NCBI RefSeq assembly: GCF_003144095.1
Contig: NZ_NSKH01000018.1
Location: 1,470,540-1,534,539, forward strand
Direction of reading: 5' to 3'
From: Streptomyces sp. ICBB 8177
GTDB lineage: Bacteria > Actinomycetota > Actinomycetes > Streptomycetales > Streptomycetaceae
DNA: 64,000 nucleotides
Under the pieces are notes generated by a model, which saw nothing but the letters and a program-made list of their open reading frames with translations, was not told the origin of the DNA and searched no databases. Both the position numbers and the translations under genes were made by a program. Positions 18,333-29,070 of the stretch are shown here, in pieces (within the stretch, counting starts at the first letter, position 1; every line of letters begins with the position of its first letter).

Positions 18333-19481
18333 GTGACTGAGAACAACCGTGACGGAAAGCGCAGCGCCCGCGAGCGGATGCAGCAGGAGCGCGAGCGGGA
18401 GAGGGCCCGGGCCAAGCGCAAACGCGCCGCGCTGGTCGGCGGGTCGATCGTCGCCGTGCTGGTGGTCGCCGCCGTGATCGGCGTCGTCGTGGCGAACAGC
18501 AAGTCGGGCTCCAGCGGCGGTCCGGTCGCCGCCCCGCCCGGCGCCACCGGCAAGAACGACCTGGCGATCCCCGTCGGAGCCGCCAACGCGCCCTCCACCC
18601 TCACGGTGTACGAGGACTTCCGCTGCCCGGCCTGCGACGCCTTCGAGAAGACCTACCGCACCACCGTGCACCAGCTGATGGACAGCGGCCGGCTGCGCGG
18701 CGAGTACCACCTCGTCCGCCTCATCGACGGCAACCTCGGCGGCACCGGTTCCCTCAACGCGGGCAACGCGGCGGCCTGCGCGCAGGCGGAGGGCAGGTTC
18801 CGCGCGTACCACGACGTGCTGTACGACAACCAGCCGAACGAGGAGGACGACAAGTTCGCCGACAAGAGCTACCTGATCCAGCTCGCCGGCAAGGTCCCCG
18901 GGCTGAAGACCCCGGCCTTCACCTCCTGCGTCGACAAGGGCACGTACAACGCCTGGGTCAACAGGTCCAACGCCGACTTCAACAGCGCGGGCTACGGCTC
19001 GACGCCGACCATCCTGCTCAACGGCAAGAACATCTACAACAACCAGAGCAACCCGCTCACCCCGGACAAGCTGAAGGCGATGGTGGCCGCCGCGGACAAG
19101 GGCAAGCCGCTGGGCTCGGTCAGCCCGTCGCCCGCCTCCGCCCCGCAGCCCGGCGCCGCCTCACCCACCCGCACGGGCGCCGTCTCCCGGAGCACCGGCG
19201 CGACCACCGGAGCGGGCACGGCCGGTACCCGGAGCGGAGCCGTCACGGGGGCCGGACCCGGCACCGGGACGGGCGAGCGGCCCGGGGCAGGCGAGCGGCC
19301 CGGGACCGGGGCAGGGCCCGGGACCGGCGCGGCGGACGGAGCCGGGGGCGGGCCCGGGACCGGCCCGGACGCCGGGGGAGCCGGGACCGCCGGACCCGCG
19401 CGCGCCGCGGGCGGAGCAGCCCGGGAGGGCACCGGCGCGGGCGGCGCCGCGGTGCCGCCGAGCGGCGCGGGCACCGGCTGA
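18333..19481 (+). CDS. Membrane-anchored DsbA-like thioredoxin-fold protein with low-complexity tail
   Basis: The 382-residue protein has a charged N-terminus rich in Arg/Glu (residues 1-32), one transmembrane anchor (LVGGSIVAVLVVAAVIGVVV), and an extracytoplasmic thioredoxin-like domain with VYEDFRCPACDAFEK (CPAC, C98/C101) and the cis-proline loop GYGSTPTILLNGK. This is the DsbA/Com1-like arrangement of actinobacterial disulfide oxidoreductases. From about residue 265 on, the C-terminus is a Gly/Pro/Thr/Ala repeat-like tail of more than 100 residues. The GTG at 18333 is chosen because an earlier in-frame TTG at 18282 would run through the palindrome. It is followed by lgt. Confidence 0.85.
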   Translation: MTENNRDGKRSARERMQQERERERARAKRKRAALVGGSIVAVLVVAAVIGVVVANSKSGSSGGPVAAPPGATGKNDLAIPVGAANAPSTLTVYEDFRCPACDAFEKTYRTTVHQLMDSGRLRGEYHLVRLIDGNLGGTGSLNAGNAAACAQAEGRFRAYHDVLYDNQPNEEDDKFADKSYLIQLAGKVPGLKTPAFTSCVDKGTYNAWVNRSNADFNSAGYGSTPTILLNGKNIYNNQSNPLTPDKLKAMVAAADKGKPLGSVSPSPASAPQPGAASPTRTGAVSRSTGATTGAGTAGTRSGAVTGAGPGTGTGERPGAGERPGTGAGPGTGAADGAGGGPGTGPDAGGAGTAGPARAAGGAAREGTGAGGAAVPPSGAGTG

Positions 19482-19556
19482 TCCCGTACGTGTTACGCAG
19501 CCGTAGCCGGGTGGGCTGCCCCCGCGCCCGCCCGGCACGGTAGCGTCTAAGTCGCC

Positions 19557-20585
19557 ATGGACCTCGCATACATTCCCAGCCCCTCCCGGGGCGTCATCTA
19601 CCTCGGCCCGATCCCGCTGCGCGGGTACGCCTTCTGCATCATCATCGGCGTCTTCGTCGCCGTCTGGCTGGGCGGACGCCGCTGGGTGGCGCGCGGCGGG
19701 GTCAAGACCACCGTCGCCGACATCGCTGTCTGGGCGGTGCCCTTCGGCCTGCTCGGCGGTCGCCTCTACCACGTCATCACCGACTACGAGCTGTACTTCG
19801 GCAAGGGCAAGGACTGGGTCGGCGCGTTCAAGGTCTGGGACGGCGGTCTCGGCATCTGGGGTGCGGTCGCGCTGGGCGCGGTCGGCGCCTGGATCGGCTG
19901 CCGCCGCCGCGGCATTCCGCTGCCCGCCTACGCCGACGCGGTGGCCCCCGGGATCGCCATCGCGCAGGGCATCGGGCGCTGGGGCAACTGGTTCAACCAG
20001 GAGCTGTACGGAGGCCCGACCAAGCTGCCGTGGGCGCTGAAGATCGACCCGGCGCACCGGCCGCCCGCCACCCCCGACATCGGGCTGTACCACCCGACGT
20101 TCCTGTACGAGTCGCTGTGGGACATCCTCATCGTCGCGACCCTGGTGATCTGGGCCGACAAGCGCTTCAAGCTCGGCCACGGCCGCGCCTTCGCGCTGTA
20201 CGTCGCGCTGTACTGCGTGGGCCGCGGCTGGATCGAGCACATGCGGGTCGACTACGCCCACCACATCCTGGGCCTGCGGCTCAACGACTGGACCGCGATC
20301 ATCGTCTTCCTGCTCGCCGTCACCTACATGGTGGTCTCGGCCCGCCGCCACCCGGGCCGCGAGGCGGTCGTGGAACCCGCGGCGCAGGCCGAGCGGAGCG
20401 AGGGCGAGGCCGGGACGGACGGCGAGGCCGCCGCCGCGACCGACGAGGCCACCGGCGACGAGGGCGCGTCCCGGGACCGGGGCCAGGACCAGGGCCCCGC
20501 ACCCGTACGGGACGACGGTGAGCCGCACGAGGGCACCGCGCACTCCGTGGCGGACGCCGACGCCGGCGCGTCCAAGCGCACCTGA
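19557..20585 (+). CDS. lgt: Prolipoprotein diacylglyceryl transferase Lgt
   Basis: Lgt transfers diacylglycerol from phosphatidylglycerol to the lipobox cysteine of prolipoproteins at the membrane. The 342-residue protein has several hydrophobic helices and the signature IAQGIGRWGNWFNQELYGG, plus GGRLYHVITDYELYF and HPTFLYESLWD. From about residue 265 a hydrophilic acidic tail (GEAGTDGEAAAATDE) extends it beyond the catalytic domain, as in other Streptomyces Lgt. TAGCGT at about 19542 may be the -10 element, giving a very short leader before the ATG at 19557. A strong terminator follows. Confidence 0.95.
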   Translation: MDLAYIPSPSRGVIYLGPIPLRGYAFCIIIGVFVAVWLGGRRWVARGGVKTTVADIAVWAVPFGLLGGRLYHVITDYELYFGKGKDWVGAFKVWDGGLGIWGAVALGAVGAWIGCRRRGIPLPAYADAVAPGIAIAQGIGRWGNWFNQELYGGPTKLPWALKIDPAHRPPATPDIGLYHPTFLYESLWDILIVATLVIWADKRFKLGHGRAFALYVALYCVGRGWIEHMRVDYAHHILGLRLNDWTAIIVFLLAVTYMVVSARRHPGREAVVEPAAQAERSEGEAGTDGEAAAATDEATGDEGASRDRGQDQGPAPVRDDGEPHEGTAHSVADADAGASKRT

Positions 20586-20607
20586 GCGCTGCCGCACCCA
20601 CGCGCCC

Positions 20608-20640
20608 GAGGCCGCCGCGACCACCCGTCGCGGCGGCCTC
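20608..20640 (+). terminator. Stem-loop terminator after lgt
   Basis: A perfect 13-bp stem (20608-20620 with 20628-20640) and 7-nt loop lies 23 bp after the lgt stop. Confidence 0.8.
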
Positions 20641-20702
20641 GTCGTCGGTCACGACCCGCGTGAGCAGGCCCTTTGGGCAGCCTTTCCTTGCTGGCAGCGG
20701 AC

Positions 20703-20725
20703 CCTTGACATGCGTATCTTCAAGG
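20703..20725. promoter_or_regulatory. CCTTGA-N11-TCAAGG dyad upstream of the VIT transporter
   Basis: CCTTGA at 20703-20708 is the inverted complement of TCAAGG at 20720-20725. The left arm also contains TTGACA, a perfect -35 hexamer, without a good -10 at 17 bp. The dyad lies 54 bp before the start of a metal-transporter gene, so a metal-responsive operator is possible, but this is inference. Confidence 0.35.
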
Positions 20726-20778
20726 TCGGGGAGGGGGCCGCGCGGGCACCGCCCCGGCCGGAAGGAGAACGCGGGAGC

Positions 20779-21513
20779 ATGACCACGACCGTCGAGAACG
20801 AGACCGGGAGCGCCGGCTACCACGTCTCGCACCACACCCACCGCGACGTCAACGGCGGCTGGCTGCGACCGGCCGTCTTCGGCGCGATGGACGGCCTGGT
20901 CTCCAACTTCGCGCTGATGACGGGCGTGGCGGGCGGTGACGTCGCCACCAAGACGATCATCATCACGGGACTCGCGGGTCTCGCCGCGGGCGCCTTCTCC
21001 ATGGCGGCGGGGGAGTACACCTCGGTCGCCTCGCAGCGCGACCTGGTCCAGGCCGAGCTGGACATCGAGCGCCGCGAGCTGCGCCGCAACCCGCACGACG
21101 AGCTGCGGGAGCTGGCCAAGCTCTACGAGTCCCGTGGCGTCGAGCCGCAGCTCGCCGCCGAGGTGGCCCGCCAGCTGTCCGCCGACCCTGAGCAGGCGCT
21201 GGAGATACACGCCCGCGAGGAACTGGGCATCGACCCCACCGACCTGCCGTCGCCGCTGGTCGCGGCGGTCTCCTCGTTCGGCTCCTTCGCGTTGGGCGCG
21301 CTGCTGCCGGTACTGCCGTACCTGCTGGGGGCCACCAGGCTGTGGCCCGCGCTGGTGCTGGCGCTGCTGGGGCTGTTCGCCTGCGGCGCGGTGGTGGCCC
21401 GGGTGACCGCTCGCTCCTGGTGGTTCAGCGGTCTGCGGCAGCTGGTGCTGGGCGGGGCCGCCGCGGGCATCACGTTCCTGCTGGGCACCCTCTTCGGCAC
21501 CGCGGTCGGCTGA
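20779..21513 (+). CDS. VIT1/CCC1 family iron/manganese transporter
   Basis: The 244-residue membrane protein has the VIT/CCC1 arrangement: WLRPAVFGAMDGLVSNFALM as helix 1, TIIITGLAGLAAGAFSMAAGEYTSVASQRD as helix 2 with the conserved GEY(T/V)S, a charged cytoplasmic metal-binding region rich in Glu (residues ~90-145, ELDIERRELRRNP and EIHAREELGID), then three C-terminal helices. Family members move Fe2+ or Mn2+ out of the cytosol or into stores. The ATG at 20779 has GGAAGGAG about 15 nt upstream and GGGAG about 3 nt upstream; an earlier GTG is not supported. A dyad of possible regulatory role lies upstream. Confidence 0.9.
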   Translation: MTTTVENETGSAGYHVSHHTHRDVNGGWLRPAVFGAMDGLVSNFALMTGVAGGDVATKTIIITGLAGLAAGAFSMAAGEYTSVASQRDLVQAELDIERRELRRNPHDELRELAKLYESRGVEPQLAAEVARQLSADPEQALEIHAREELGIDPTDLPSPLVAAVSSFGSFALGALLPVLPYLLGATRLWPALVLALLGLFACGAVVARVTARSWWFSGLRQLVLGGAAAGITFLLGTLFGTAVG

Positions 21514-21819
21514 GCCGGGCCCCGCGGCGGGGTGTGGGCGGGACCACAGGGTTCTTGTTGTTACCCGCTCGTTTCGGCAGGCTTGCGGCGGGGCATCAGA
21601 CACAAGCGCTGGGGCAATGCCGCCCTCTTCGCACCCCCGGAGCCATCGAGCCCGGAACCCCGCCCGAAACCCTTCCTTGTCCACATGGTGGAAGTCGGTA
21701 TCCGCTTTTCGAGATCCCGGCCATCATGTAACCTGCACGAACTCGCAGAGGGCCAGCGTCGTCCCTGTTGCGCCGTGACATATCCGGCGGCACTACATGC
21801 CACGACGACGGGAGAGCCG
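21514..21819. promoter_or_regulatory. gltB upstream region with candidate GlnR-like box
   Basis: This 306-bp stretch has no convincing gene. At 21728-21743 GTAAC-N6-GAACT partly matches the GlnR half-site pair (gTnAc-N6-GaAAc), with about eight of ten positions agreeing. It is about 75 bp upstream of gltB. TAACCT within it may serve as a -10. A second weaker GTTAC-N6-GTTTC lies near 21560. These are candidates only. Confidence 0.3.
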
Positions 21820-24800
21820 ATGCGTTCCGCGTCCACGCACTCCGGGCCCGGCACCAGCCGGTCCTTCATGGACGGGCGTCCCGCCCCGCAGGGGATGTAC
21901 GACCCCCGCAACGAGCACGACGCGTGCGGCGTCGGCTTCGTGGCCACCCTCACCGGCGAGGCGGACCACGCGCTGGTCGAGCAGGCCCTGACCGTCCTGC
22001 GTAACCTGGAGCACCGCGGAGCGACCGGTTCTGAGCCCGACTCGGGCGACGGCGCCGGAATCCTCGTCCAGATCCCGGACACCTTCCTGCGCGAGACGGT
22101 GGAGTTCGCCCTGCCGGCCCCCGGCGGCTACGCGGCCGGCATCGGGTTCCTCCCGGTGGACGACCAGGCGCGGGCCAAGGCCGTGGACTCCATCGCCCGG
22201 ATCGCCGCCGAGGAGGGCCTGGAGGTCCTGGGCTGGCGCGAGGTCCCGGTCGCTCCCGAACTGCTGGGCGCGACGGCCCGCTCCACCATGCCGTACTTCT
22301 CCCAGCTCTTCGTCGCCGACGCCACCGGCGGCCGCACCGGCCTGGAACTGGACCGGCTCGCGTTCGCGCTGCGCAAGCGCGCCGAGCGCGAGGCGGACGT
22401 CTACTTCCCCTCGCTGTCCGCGCGCACGATCGTCTACAAGGGCATGCTGACCACCGGGCAGCTGGAGCCGTTCTTCCCCGACCTGTCCGACCGCCGCTTC
22501 GCCACCGCCATCGCGCTGGTCCACTCGCGGTTCTCCACCAACACCTTCCCGAGCTGGCCGCTGGCCCACCCGTACCGCTTCGTCGCGCACAACGGCGAGA
22601 TCAACACGGTGCAGGGCAACCGCAACTGGATGCGGGCCCGCGAGTCGCAGCTCGCCTCCGAACTGATCAAGGGCGACCTGGAGCGGCTCTTCCCGGTCTG
22701 CACCCCCGGCGCCTCCGACTCGGCCTCCTTCGACGAGGTGCTGGAACTGCTGCACCTCGGCGGCCGGTCGCTGCCGCACAGCGTGCTGATGATGATCCCC
22801 GAGGCGTGGGAGAACCACGGCTCGATGGACCCGGCCCGCCGCGCCTTCTACCAGTACCACTCCACGATGATGGAGCCCTGGGACGGCCCCGCCTGCGTCA
22901 CCTTCACCGACGGCACCCTGGTCGGCGCCGTGCTCGACCGCAACGGACTGCGCCCCGGCCGCTACTGGGTCACCGACGACGGCCTGGTCGTGCTCTCCTC
23001 CGAGGTCGGCGTCCTGGACATCGCCCCCGAGAAGGTCGTGCGCAAGGGCCGCCTCCAGCCGGGCCGGATGTTCCTGGTCGACACCCGCGAGCACCGGATC
23101 ATCGAGGACGACGAGATCAAGGCGTCCCTGGCCGCCGAGAAGCCGTACGCCGAGTGGCTGGAAGCCGGGCTGATCCACCTGACGGAGCTGCCGGAGCGCG
23201 AGCACATCGTGCACACCCACGCCTCCGTCACCCGCCGCCAGCAGACCTTCGGCTACACCGAGGAGGAGCTGCGGGTCATCCTGGCGCCGATGGCCAGGAC
23301 CGGCGCCGAGCCGATCGGCTCGATGGGCACCGACTCGCCGATCGCCGCCCTCTCCTCCCGCCCCCGGCTGCTGTTCGACTACTTCACCCAGCTGTTCGCG
23401 CAGGTCACCAACCCGCCGCTGGACGCCATCCGCGAGGAGCTGGTCACCTCGCTGATCTCCGCGGTCGGCCCGCAGGGCAACCTGCTGGAGCCCACCCCGG
23501 CGGCCTGCCGCAACGTCACCCTGCCGTTCCCGGTGATCGACAACGACGAGCTGGCCAAGCTCATCCACATCAACGCCGACGGCGACCTGCCGGGGCTCGG
23601 CGCCGCCACCCTCTCCGGCCTGTACCGGGTCGCGGGCGGCGGCGAGGCGCTGGCCGCCCGGCTCGCCGAGATCTGCGCCGAGGCGGACGCCGCGATAGAG
23701 GACGGCGCCCGGCTGATCGTGCTGTCCGACCGGCACTCCGACGCCGAGCACGCGCCGATCCCGTCGCTGCTGCTGACCTCGGCCGTCCACCACCACCTGA
23801 TCCGCACCAAGAAGCGCACCCACGTCGGCCTGCTCGTCGAGGCCGGTGACGTGCGCGAGGTGCACCACGTCGCGCTGCTCGTCGGCTACGGCGCCGCCGC
23901 GGTGAACCCGTACCTGGCCATGGAGTCGGTCGAGGACCTGGTGCGCGCCGGGACCTTCCTGGGCGGGACCGAGCCCGAGGCGGCCATCCGCAACCTCATC
24001 AAGGCACTGGGCAAGGGCGTGCTGAAGGTGATGTCCAAGATGGGCATCTCCACCGTCGCCTCCTACCGCGGCGCCCAGGTCTTCGAAGCCGTCGGCCTGG
24101 ACGAGGCGTTCGTCGACACCTACTTCCACGGCACCGCCACCAAGATCGGCGGCGCGGACATCGACGTCGTCGCCAAGGAGGTCGCCGCCCGGCACGCCAA
24201 GGCCTACCCGGCCTCCGGCATCGCGCCCGCCCACCGCCGCCTGGAGATCGGCGGCGAGTACCAGTGGCGGCGCGAGGGCGAACCGCACCTGTTCGACCCC
24301 GAGACCGTCTTCCGGCTCCAGCACGCCACCCGCTCGCGGCGCTACGACATCTTCAAGAAGTACACCGAGCGGGTCAACGAGCAGTCGGCGCGGCTGATGA
24401 CGCTGCGCGGCCTGTTCCACCTCAAGGCGGGCGAGCGGCCGCCGGTGCCGATCGAGGAGGTCGAGCCGGTCTCGGAGATCGTCAAGCGCTTCTCCACCGG
24501 CGCGATGTCGTACGGCTCCATCTCGCTGGAGGCGCACCAGACGCTGGCCATCGCGATGAACCAGCTCGGCGGCAAGTCCAACACCGGGGAGGGCGGCGAG
24601 GACCCCGAGCGCCTCTACGACCCGGCGCGGCGCAGCGCCATCAAGCAGGTCGCCTCCGGCCGCTTCGGCGTGACCAGCGAGTACCTGGTCAACGCCGACG
24701 ACATCCAGATCAAGATGGCCCAGGGCGCCAAGCCCGGCGAGGGCGGCCAGCTGCCCGGCCACAAGGTCTACCCGTGGGTCGCCAGGACCCGCCACTCCAC

Positions 24801-26394
24801 GCCGGGCGTCGGCCTGATCTCGCCGCCGCCGCACCACGACATCTACTCGATCGAGGACCTCGCCCAGCTCATCCACGACCTGAAGAACGCCAACCCGGCC
24901 GCCCGCATCCACGTGAAGCTGGTCTCCGAGGTCGGCGTCGGCACGGTCGCGGCGGGCGTGTCCAAGGCGCACGCGGACGTGGTGCTGATCTCCGGCCACG
25001 ACGGCGGCACCGGCGCCTCCCCGCTGACCAGCCTCAAGCACGCCGGCGGCCCCTGGGAGCTGGGCCTGGCCGAGACCCAGCAGACCCTGCTGCTCAACGG
25101 GCTGCGCGACCGCATCGTGGTGCAGACCGACGGCCAGCTCAAGACCGGCCGCGACGTGGTCGTCGCCGCGCTGCTGGGCGCCGAGGAGTTCGGCTTCGCG
25201 ACCGCGCCGCTGGTGGTGTCCGGCTGCGTGATGATGAGGGTGTGCCACCTGGACACCTGCCCGGTCGGCATCGCCACCCAGAACCCGGTGCTGCGCGAAC
25301 GGTTCACCGGCAAGCCGGAGTTCGTCGTCAACTTCTTCGAGTTCATCGCCGAGGAGGTCCGCGAACTCCTCGCCGAGCTGGGCTTCCGTTCGATCGAGGA
25401 GGCCGTCGGTCACGCGGAGTTGATCGACACCGGCCGCGCGGTGGACCACTGGAAGGCCCAGGGCCTCGACCTCGCCCCGCTGCTGCACGTGCCCGACCTG
25501 CCCGAGGGCGCCGCCCGCCACCAGGTCGCCGTCCAGGACCACGGGCTGGAGAAGGCGCTCGACAAGGAGCTGATCCGGCTCGCCGCCGACGCCCTCGAAG
25601 GCGGCGTCCCGGTCCGCGCCCAGGTCGCCATCCGCAACATCAACCGCACCGTCGGCACCATGCTGGGCCACGAGGTGACCCGGCGGTACGGCGGCGCGGG
25701 CCTGCCCGACGACACCATCGACATCACCTTCACCGGCTCCGCCGGGCAGTCCTTCGGCGCCTTCCTGCCCAAGGGCATCACCCTGCGGCTGGAGGGCGAC
25801 GCCAACGACTACGTCGGCAAGGGCCTGTCGGGCGGGCGCGTCATCGTCCGCCCCGACCGCGGCGCCGACCACCTCGCCGAGTACTCCACCATCGCGGGCA
25901 ACACCCTCGCCTACGGCGCCACCGGCGGCGAGCTGTTCCTGCGCGGCCGGGTCGGCGAACGCTTCTGCGTCCGCAACTCCGGCGCCACCGTGGTCTCCGA
26001 AGGCGTCGGCGACCACGGCTGCGAGTACATGACCGGCGGCCGGGCGGTCGTGCTGGGCGAGACGGGGCGCAACTTCGCGGCCGGCATGTCCGGCGGCATC
26101 GCCTACGTGCTCGACCTGGACCCCGACAAGGTCAACACCGGCCTGGTCGGCGTCGAGGAACTGGACGCCGACGACATCAAGTGGCTGCACGACGTGGTGC
26201 GCCGCCACCAGGAGGAGACCGGGTCCACCGTCGCCGAGACACTGCTCGCCGACTGGGGGACGACCCTCACCCGCTTCGGCAAGGTCATGCCGAGGGACTA
26301 CAAGGCAGTGCTCGCCGCCAAGGTCGCCGCCGAGCAAGCGGGACTCAACGAGTCCGAGACGACGGCCAAGATGATGGAGGCGGCACATGGCTGA
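21820..26394 (+). CDS. gltB: Glutamate synthase (NADPH) large subunit GltB
   Basis: GltB makes glutamate from glutamine and 2-oxoglutarate, channelling ammonia between two active sites. The 1524-residue protein starts with a short propeptide; the N-terminal nucleophile is C36 in [14 protein letters not shown], exposed after cleavage. The amidotransferase domain includes [20 protein letters not shown] and [16 protein letters not shown]. The central and FMN domains include [30 protein letters not shown] and [15 protein letters not shown]. The 3Fe-4S cysteines are in [14 protein letters not shown]. The C-terminal GXGXG beta-helix contains [15 protein letters not shown]. The ATG at 21820 has GGGAGAG upstream; apparent longer starts run through a non-coding leader. 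It overlaps gltD by 8 nt. Confidence 0.97.
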   Translation: MRSASTHSGPGTSRSFMDGRPAPQGMYDPRNEHDACGVGFVATLTGEADHALVEQALTVLRNLEHRGATGSEPDSGDGAGILVQIPDTFLRETVEFALPAPGGYAAGIGFLPVDDQARAKAVDSIARIAAEEGLEVLGWREVPVAPELLGATARSTMPYFSQLFVADATGGRTGLELDRLAFALRKRAEREADVYFPSLSARTIVYKGMLTTGQLEPFFPDLSDRRFATAIALVHSRFSTNTFPSWPLAHPYRFVAHNGEINTVQGNRNWMRARESQLASELIKGDLERLFPVCTPGASDSASFDEVLELLHLGGRSLPHSVLMMIPEAWENHGSMDPARRAFYQYHSTMMEPWDGPACVTFTDGTLVGAVLDRNGLRPGRYWVTDDGLVVLSSEVGVLDIAPEKVVRKGRLQPGRMFLVDTREHRIIEDDEIKASLAAEKPYAEWLEAGLIHLTELPEREHIVHTHASVTRRQQTFGYTEEELRVILAPMARTGAEPIGSMGTDSPIAALSSRPRLLFDYFTQLFAQVTNPPLDAIREELVTSLISAVGPQGNLLEPTPAACRNVTLPFPVIDNDELAKLIHINADGDLPGLGAATLSGLYRVAGGGEALAARLAEICAEADAAIEDGARLIVLSDRHSDAEHAPIPSLLLTSAVHHHLIRTKKRTHVGLLVEAGDVREVHHVALLVGYGAAAVNPYLAMESVEDLVRAGTFLGGTEPEAAIRNLIKALGKGVLKVMSKMGISTVASYRGAQVFEAVGLDEAFVDTYFHGTATKIGGADIDVVAKEVAARHAKAYPASGIAPAHRRLEIGGEYQWRREGEPHLFDPETVFRLQHATRSRRYDIFKKYTERVNEQSARLMTLRGLFHLKAGERPPVPIEEVEPVSEIVKRFSTGAMSYGSISLEAHQTLAIAMNQLGGKSNTGEGGEDPERLYDPARRSAIKQVASGRFGVTSEYLVNADDIQIKMAQGAKPGEGGQLPGHKVYPWVARTRHSTPGVGLISPPPHHDIYSIEDLAQLIHDLKNANPAARIHVKLVSEVGVGTVAAGVSKAHADVVLISGHDGGTGASPLTSLKHAGGPWELGLAETQQTLLLNGLRDRIVVQTDGQLKTGRDVVVAALLGAEEFGFATAPLVVSGCVMMRVCHLDTCPVGIATQNPVLRERFTGKPEFVVNFFEFIAEEVRELLAELGFRSIEEAVGHAELIDTGRAVDHWKAQGLDLAPLLHVPDLPEGAARHQVAVQDHGLEKALDKELIRLAADALEGGVPVRAQVAIRNINRTVGTMLGHEVTRRYGGAGLPDDTIDITFTGSAGQSFGAFLPKGITLRLEGDANDYVGKGLSGGRVIVRPDRGADHLAEYSTIAGNTLAYGATGGELFLRGRVGERFCVRNSGATVVSEGVGDHGCEYMTGGRAVVLGETGRNFAAGMSGGIAYVLDLDPDKVNTGLVGVEELDADDIKWLHDVVRRHQEETGSTVAETLLADWGTTLTRFGKVMPRDYKAVLAAKVAAEQAGLNESETTAKMMEAAHG

Positions 26395-27847
26395 CCCGAA
26401 GGGCTTCCTGACCACCGAGCGGCAGATCGCCGCCACCCGCCCGGTCGAGGAGCGCGTCAAGGACTGGAACGAGGTCCACGTCCCCGGCTCCCTGCTGCCG
26501 ATCATCTCGAAGCAGGCCGGCCGCTGCATGGACTGCGGCATCCCGTTCTGCCACAACGGCTGCCCGCTGGGGAACCTCATCCCCGAGTGGAACGAGTACG
26601 CCTACCGCGACGACTGGCGGGCCGCGTCCGAGCGGCTGCACGCGACCAACAACTTCCCGGAGTTCACCGGCCGCCTGTGCCCCGCGCCGTGCGAGGCCGC
26701 CTGCGTGCTGGGCATCAACCAGCCGCCGGTGACCATCAAGAACGTCGAGGTCACCATCGTCGACAAGGCCTGGGAGAACGGCGGCGTCACCCCGCAGCCG
26801 CCGGACCGCCTGTCGGGCAAGACCGTCGCCGTCATCGGCTCGGGCCCCGCCGGACTCGCCGCCGCCCAGCAGCTCACCCGGGCCGGCCACACCGTGGCCG
26901 TCTTCGAGCGGGCCGACCGCATCGGGGGACTGCTGCGCTACGGCATCCCCGAGTTCAAGATGGAGAAGCGGCACATCAACCGCCGCATCGAGCAGATGCG
27001 GGCGGAGGGGACCAAGTTCCGCACCGGCGTCGAGATCGGCCGCGACATCGACGCCGCCGGGCTGCGCAGGCGGTACGACGCCGTGGTGATCGCCGCGGGC
27101 GCCACCACCGCCCGCGACCTGCCGGTCCCGGGACGTGAACTGAACGGGGTCCACCAGGCGATGGAGTACCTGCCGCTGTCGAACAAGGTCCAGGAGGGCG
27201 ACTACGTCACCTCCCCGATCTCCGCCGAGGGCAAGCACGTCGTGGTCATCGGCGGCGGCGACACCGGCGCGGACTGCGTGGGCACCGCCCACCGGCAGGG
27301 CGCGGCCTCCGTCACCCAGCTGGAGATCATGCCCCGCCCGTCGGACGAGCGCCCCGCGCACCAGCCGTGGCCGACCTTCCCGATGACGTACAAGGTCACC
27401 TCGGCGCACGAGGAGGGCGGCGAGCGGGTGTACGCCGTCAACACCGTGCGGTTCGAGGGCGACGAGGACGGCAACGTGCAGTGGCTGCACCTCGTCGAGG
27501 TCGAGTTCGTCGACGGCAAGTTCGAGCCGAAGCCCGGCAGCGAGCGGAGGATCCCCGCGCAACTGGTCACCCTCGCCATGGGGTTCACCGGCACCGACGC
27601 CAAGAACGGCCTGGTCGAGCAGCTCGGGCTTGAACTGGACGCGCGCGGCAACATCGCCCGCGACGAGCACTTCGCCACCAACCTCGACGGCGTCTTCACC
27701 GCCGGTGACGCGGGCCGCGGCCAGTCGCTGATCGTCTGGGCGATCGCCGAGGGCCGCTCCGCCGCCCGCGCCGTCGACCGCTACCTCACCGGGGCCAGCA
27801 CCCTGCCCGCCCCGATCCGCCCCACCGACCGGGCCCTGACGGTCTGA
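26387..27847 (+). CDS. gltD: Glutamate synthase small subunit GltD
   Basis: GltD oxidises NADPH and feeds electrons through iron-sulfur centres to GltB. The 486-residue flavoprotein has two N-terminal Cys clusters ([19 protein letters not shown] and [17 protein letters not shown]), the FAD-binding [19 protein letters not shown] near residue 147, an NADPH-binding [19 protein letters not shown], and the closing [22 protein letters not shown]. The ATG at 26387 overlaps gltB by 8 nt. A stem-loop terminator follows 64 bp downstream. Confidence 0.97.
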   Translation: MADPKGFLTTERQIAATRPVEERVKDWNEVHVPGSLLPIISKQAGRCMDCGIPFCHNGCPLGNLIPEWNEYAYRDDWRAASERLHATNNFPEFTGRLCPAPCEAACVLGINQPPVTIKNVEVTIVDKAWENGGVTPQPPDRLSGKTVAVIGSGPAGLAAAQQLTRAGHTVAVFERADRIGGLLRYGIPEFKMEKRHINRRIEQMRAEGTKFRTGVEIGRDIDAAGLRRRYDAVVIAAGATTARDLPVPGRELNGVHQAMEYLPLSNKVQEGDYVTSPISAEGKHVVVIGGGDTGADCVGTAHRQGAASVTQLEIMPRPSDERPAHQPWPTFPMTYKVTSAHEEGGERVYAVNTVRFEGDEDGNVQWLHLVEVEFVDGKFEPKPGSERRIPAQLVTLAMGFTGTDAKNGLVEQLGLELDARGNIARDEHFATNLDGVFTAGDAGRGQSLIVWAIAEGRSAARAVDRYLTGASTLPAPIRPTDRALTV

Positions 27848-27911
27848 CCGAAGCGGTCCACCCGTCACCCCGTCACGAAGACGGCCGTACAACGACGTAC
27901 GGAACCGATAC

Positions 27912-27944
27912 GGCGCCTGCCCTTCCCCGACCTGGGCAGGCGCC
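27912..27944 (+). terminator. Stem-loop terminator after gltD
   Basis: An 11-bp perfect stem (27912-27922 with 27934-27944) encloses an 11-nt loop. Confidence 0.75.
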
Positions 27945-28052
27945 GTCCCGAACCGGGCCGGTTCCCCGGCCTGTTCGGCACCCCCGGCCCGGGCCGCGTC
28001 GGCGTCACGCCGTAGCCTGGCGAGGCTGACGACAACACACCGGGGAGGGGCC

Positions 28053-29015
28053 GTGGTCGAGCACCGCGACATCGAAGTGGGCGGAATCCGGCTGCACATC
28101 GCGGAGGAGGGCGAGGGCCCGCTCGTCCTGCTGCTGCACGGTTTCCCCGAGTGCTGGTACTCCTGGCGCCACCAGTTCGCCCCGCTGGCCGCCGCCGGTT
28201 ACCGCGTCGTCGCCCCCGACCAGCGCGGCTACGCCCGCAGCGACCGCCCCGCCGACGTCGGCTCGTACACCATGCTGCACCTGGTCGGCGACGTCATCGG
28301 CCTGATCCACGCGCTCGGCGAGGAGCAGGCCGTGGTCGTCGGCCACGACTGGGGCGCACCCGTCGCCTGGACCAGCGCCCAGCTGCGGCCCGACGTGGTC
28401 ACCGCCGTCGCGGGCCTGAGCGTCGCGCCCACCCCGCGCGGCGCGGTGCCACCGCTGCGGGCGATGGACGAGCGGTTCGGCGGCCGGTTCTACTGGAACT
28501 ACTTCGCCGAGCCCGGCGTCGCCGACGCCGAACTCGGCCGCGACCCGCGCACCACGTTCCGCACCACGCTGTGGGCCGCCTGCGGCGACAACCCGCACAA
28601 CGACCCGCCCGCCCAGCCGCTGGTCACGCCGGGCCAGGGCTTCCTGAGCGTACGGGCGCCCGAGAAGCTGCCGCCGTGGATCAGCGAGGACGACATCGAC
28701 GTCTTCACCGCCGAGTACGAGGGGGCGGGCTTCACCGGCGGCCTCAACTGGTACCGCAACCTCGACCGCAACTGGGAGCTGACCGCCGCCTGGGACCGCG
28801 CCCCCATCCGGCAGCCCGCGCTCTACGTCACCGGCGACCGAGACCTGGTGTACTCCTTCCCCGGCATGGACCAACTGCTGCCCCGGCTCACGACGCTCCA
28901 CCCCGGGCTGCGCGAGCCGGTCGTGCTGCCCGGCTGCGGCCACTGGACCCAGCAGGAACGCCCCGCCGAGGTCAACGCGCTGCTGCTGGAGTTCCTCGAC
29001 TCCGTCCACGCCTGA
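28053..29015 (+). CDS. Alpha/beta hydrolase, epoxide-hydrolase-like
   Basis: The 320-residue cytoplasmic protein has all landmarks of soluble epoxide hydrolases: oxyanion motif LLLHGFPECWYSW, the nucleophile elbow VVVGHDWGAPVAW (D99), ring-opening-type tyrosines in the cap (MLNW-like LNWYRNLDRNWE), the acid in VTGDRDLVYSF, and the catalytic His in PGCGHWTQQERP. An aspartate rather than a serine nucleophile separates it from esterases. Haloalkane dehalogenase is less likely because the cap lacks the second halide-binding Trp pattern. The GTG at 28053 has CGGGGAGGGG upstream, and TAGCCT near 28014 may be the -10. The natural substrate is unknown. Confidence 0.88.
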   Translation: MVEHRDIEVGGIRLHIAEEGEGPLVLLLHGFPECWYSWRHQFAPLAAAGYRVVAPDQRGYARSDRPADVGSYTMLHLVGDVIGLIHALGEEQAVVVGHDWGAPVAWTSAQLRPDVVTAVAGLSVAPTPRGAVPPLRAMDERFGGRFYWNYFAEPGVADAELGRDPRTTFRTTLWAACGDNPHNDPPAQPLVTPGQGFLSVRAPEKLPPWISEDDIDVFTAEYEGAGFTGGLNWYRNLDRNWELTAAWDRAPIRQPALYVTGDRDLVYSFPGMDQLLPRLTTLHPGLREPVVLPGCGHWTQQERPAEVNALLLEFLDSVHA

Positions 29016-29040
29016 GCGTCGGCCCGCGCCGCGGCGCGCC

Positions 29041-29070
29041 CAGGTGTCGCACTCTCAGGTGTCGCACTCC
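29041..29070. repeat. 15-bp tandem duplication at the 3' end of the HExxH gene
   Basis: Two 15-bp units beginning CAGGTGTCGCACTC (29041-29055 and 29056-29070) stand in tandem, differing at the last base. The right copy encodes the last four codons (Glu-Cys-Asp-Thr) and part of the stop of the leftward gene; the left copy repeats the same codons after the stop. Confidence 0.7.

Noticed and set aside
21793-26580. Very long open frame (about 1600 codons) on the strand opposite gltB
   Set aside because: It is the GC-skewed mirror of gltB: Val/Gly/Ala/Gln-rich, no domain, no ribosome site. High-GC DNA leaves antisense frames open.
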